A stretch of DNA of 7,634 bases from an uncultured Clostridia bacterium. Its GTDB lineage: Bacteria; Bacillota; Clostridia; Christensenellales; Borkfalkiaceae. Numbering within the stretch: position 1 is the first letter of the stretch; every line of letters begins with the position of its first letter. Below the pieces are notes generated by a model. It was not told where the DNA came from and searched no databases. It was given only the letters and a program-made list of their open reading frames with translations. Positions 7,401-7,634 of the stretch are shown here, one piece after another. The stretch lies in assembly GCA_945835865.1 (NCBI GenBank), contig CAMAJQ010000025.1, forward strand, positions 1 to 7,634. Direction: 5' to 3'. The position numbers and the translations under genes are program-made.

Positions 7401-7634
7401 AACACCGCCATCACCTCGATCGTCATTCCGGAATCGGTCACCAAGGTCGATTCGATGGCGTTCGACGGATGCGTCAACCTGAATTCGGTCACCCTCGGAA
7501 GCCGTCTGGAAACCATTGGCGCGAATGCCTTCAAGAATTGTACCGCCATCACCTCGATCGTCATTCCGAGAAGCGTCGTTTCCGTCCTCGGTTCCGCCTT
7601 CAGCGGCTGGACCTCCGCGCAGACGATCAATATC
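1476..7634 (+). CDS. Giant BspA-like LRR surface protein, downstream part after the TAG (no own start, 3' partial)
   Basis: The same frame continues with E-E-A-F-K-S-C and stays open for 2,053 codons to the right edge, without another stop or frameshift. It is made almost wholly of LRR_5/TpLRR units with the pattern x-x-A-F-x-x-C-x-x-L-x-x-V-x-I-P-x-x-V-x-x-I-G, about 77 of them, with four island insertions and six Ser/Thr/Gly-rich loops. This is the rest of the protein encoded at 1-1475, not a separate gene: there is no intergenic gap, promoter or convincing start. Candidate in-frame restarts are GTG 1518, GTG 1530 (directly abutting GGAGGA at 1524-1529, too close) and ATG 1752 (GAAGAG at 1739-1744, 7 bases upstream). 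All three cut through the LRR ladder and give no signal peptide, so an independent product could not be exported by the usual route. Without readthrough of the TAG this part is probably silent. No C-terminal anchor is seen inside the window. Confidence 0.8.
1917..2042 (+). other. Non-LRR island c
   Basis: It starts E-D-G-N-E-N-Y-A-V-R-N-N-V-L-Y and continues K-I-L-I-F-C-P, then F-N-V-P-D-T-V-E-T-I. This is the best match to the usual island pattern and lies downstream of the TAG, so island architecture is shared across the stop. Confidence 0.75.
2472..2615 (+). other. Non-LRR island d
   Basis: It starts A-E-G-N-E-N-F-A-T-V-D-G-V-L-Y, closely resembling island c, and continues L-A-I-C-P and V-I-T-V-P-N-T-V-T-K-V. 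It has a longer linker (N-E-G-V-I-D-E) than c. The following unit begins W-D-K-A-F, with Trp (TGG) at the position where the TAG sits after island b. Confidence 0.75.
2937..2969 (+). other. Ser/Gly/Tyr-rich loop 1
   Basis: The loop S-S-S-S-Y-G-S-N-Y-Y-G is inserted just before the V-F anchor of the unit V-F-Y-Y-C-D-G-L. It contains TCA (2955), one of only three TTA/CTA/TCA codons I found after the TAG. Confidence 0.55.
3048..3098 (+). other. Ser/Thr/Gly-rich loop 2
   Basis: S-G-D-K-T-T-S-S-G-A-G-S-Y-G-Y-P-S lies after the A-L anchor (G-K-R-A-L-A), so its register differs from the other loops. It replaces the x-x-C-x-x-L part of one unit, and the ladder resumes with K-I-K-K-L-T-L-P. Confidence 0.5.
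3417..3455 (+). other. Ser-rich loop 3
   Basis: G-G-P-Q-S-S-S-N-S-T-I-Y-G is inserted after V-V-R-L and directly before S-T-F-Y-D-C-R-E-L, the same point in the repeat as loops 1, 4, 5 and 6. Confidence 0.55.
3924..4055 (+). other. Non-LRR island e
   Basis: D-E-G-N-Q-N-F-S-V-K-E-D-E-N-I-L-Y is followed by A-V-R-F-L-F-G-E-N-S-G, then V-L-I-P-E-G-T-T-E-I. The usual Pro after the second strand is replaced by Gly. The LRR ladder resumes with S-D-R-A-F. Confidence 0.7.
4338..4487 (+). repeat. Three successive G-N-Y-V-F LRR units, locally homogenised
   Basis: G-N-Y-V-F is encoded at 4338, 4407 and 4473 with only third-position differences (GGC/GGA, GTC/GTT). The second and third units also share T-I-T-I-P / T-T-I-T-F strands. 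Consecutive copies of the same variant suggest recent unit duplication or gene conversion inside the array. Confidence 0.55.
4962..5006 (+). other. Ser/Thr-rich loop 4
   Basis: T-V-G-S-T-S-A-T-S-T-T-A-D-K-G is inserted after K-R-I-G and before the Y-V-F-A-G-C-T-S-L anchor. It is almost entirely Ser, Thr, Ala and Gly. Confidence 0.6.
5136..5231 (+). other. Ser/Thr-rich loop 5 (longest)
   Basis: About 32 residues between L-K-Y-L and Q-F-Q-D-C-A-N-L. The second half reads N-V-S-R-T-T-A-A-T-D-T-S-S-Y-V-A-G. It lies in the usual insertion register, before the F-x-x-C anchor. Confidence 0.6.
6048..6179 (+). other. Non-LRR island f
   Basis: E-A-G-N-D-A-F-H-E-I-D-G-C-L-Y-D-S-D-G-K is followed by L-I-A-V-P-Q-G-K, then F-V-F-P-E-T-V-T-S-F. 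It is the last island in the window, about 2.1 kb after island e. Confidence 0.75.
6663..6704 (+). other. Ser/Thr-rich loop 6
   Basis: C-D-V-T-A-S-S-L-T-T-S-T-T-G is inserted after N-V-V-N-L and before Y-V-F-Y-N-S-T-A-L. Its T-T-G-Y-V-F exit resembles the D-K-G-Y-V-F exit of loop 4. Confidence 0.6.
7404..7430 (+). repeat. 27-base direct repeat, copy 1
   Basis: Bases 7404-7430 are identical to 7542-7568 and encode T-A-I-T-S-I-V-I-P with the same codons. The copies are 138 bases apart, the length of two 69-base LRR units. Confidence 0.75.
7542..7568 (+). repeat. 27-base direct repeat, copy 2
   Basis: Exact copy of 7404-7430; the flanking bases differ on both sides. This unit has the Cys-bearing form (K-N-C-T-A-I) whereas copy 1 has the shorter form (Q-N-T-A-I), so identity is confined to the strand segment. 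Confidence 0.75.

Larger units (their letters stand above)
1476..7634 (+). repeat. LRR_5 / TpLRR tandem array, about 77 units
   Basis: Units are mostly 22-24 codons (66-72 bases). For example, the glycine codons of three successive G-N-Y-V-F units at 4338, 4407 and 4473 and the next unit at 4545 are 69, 66 and 72 bases apart. The consensus is G-x-Y-A-F-x-x-C-x-x-L-x-x-V-x-I-P-x-x-V-x-x-I. The Cys position is filled in many units and replaced by T or S in others that are usually one residue shorter. I counted the units by hand from the translation; the number depends on how the degenerate units near 1700-1900 and 2870-3100 are treated. The predicted fold is a long parallel beta ladder or superhelix. 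Confidence 0.88.

Overview
The window contains one very large, repeat-built bacterial surface-type protein gene on the + strand and no intergenic DNA that I can recognise. The reading frame whose codons begin at position 3 runs from the left edge to the last base (2,544 codons). It is broken once, by a TAG at 1473-1475. Neither the true start (signal peptide) nor the true end (cell-wall anchor or other sorting signal) is inside the window. The intact protein would therefore exceed 2,540 residues.

Layout: (1) 3-152, the tail of a beta-rich Ig-like segment. (2) 153-602, two InlB-type B repeats (Listeria-Bacteroides repeat, Flg_new family), each with the aromatic GW-Y core and a closing Y-A-Y-F/W strand. 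(3) 609-1472, the cap and first repeats of a BspA-like leucine-rich repeat region (LRR_5, also called Treponema pallidum LRR), ending at the TAG. (4) 1476-7634, about 77 further LRR units in the same frame and repeat register, continuing off the right edge. Six non-LRR 'islands' (N-x-x-Y/F ... G-V-L-Y ... I-x-x-P type) and six Ser/Thr/Gly-rich loops are set into the LRR ladder.

Organism: BspA-like LRRs combined with InlB B repeats, GC-leaning third positions and frequent AGA for arginine suggest an anaerobic Firmicute (Clostridia-like, gut or rumen type), probably from a metagenome. This is inference; Bacteroidetes or spirochaetes also carry BspA-like LRR proteins. Proteins of this architecture are usually exported and act in adhesion or in binding host or matrix ligands, but nothing here fixes a ligand.

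The point most worth checking is the TAG. The sequence on both sides is an intact, register-matched LRR protein, and 2,053 downstream codons hold no further stop or frameshift. This fits a very recent nonsense mutation, a sequence error, or amber readthrough better than an old pseudogene. I found no RNA gene, mobile element, CRISPR array, promoter, terminator or second gene system. The long minus-strand open frames are by-products of codon choice in the repeats.
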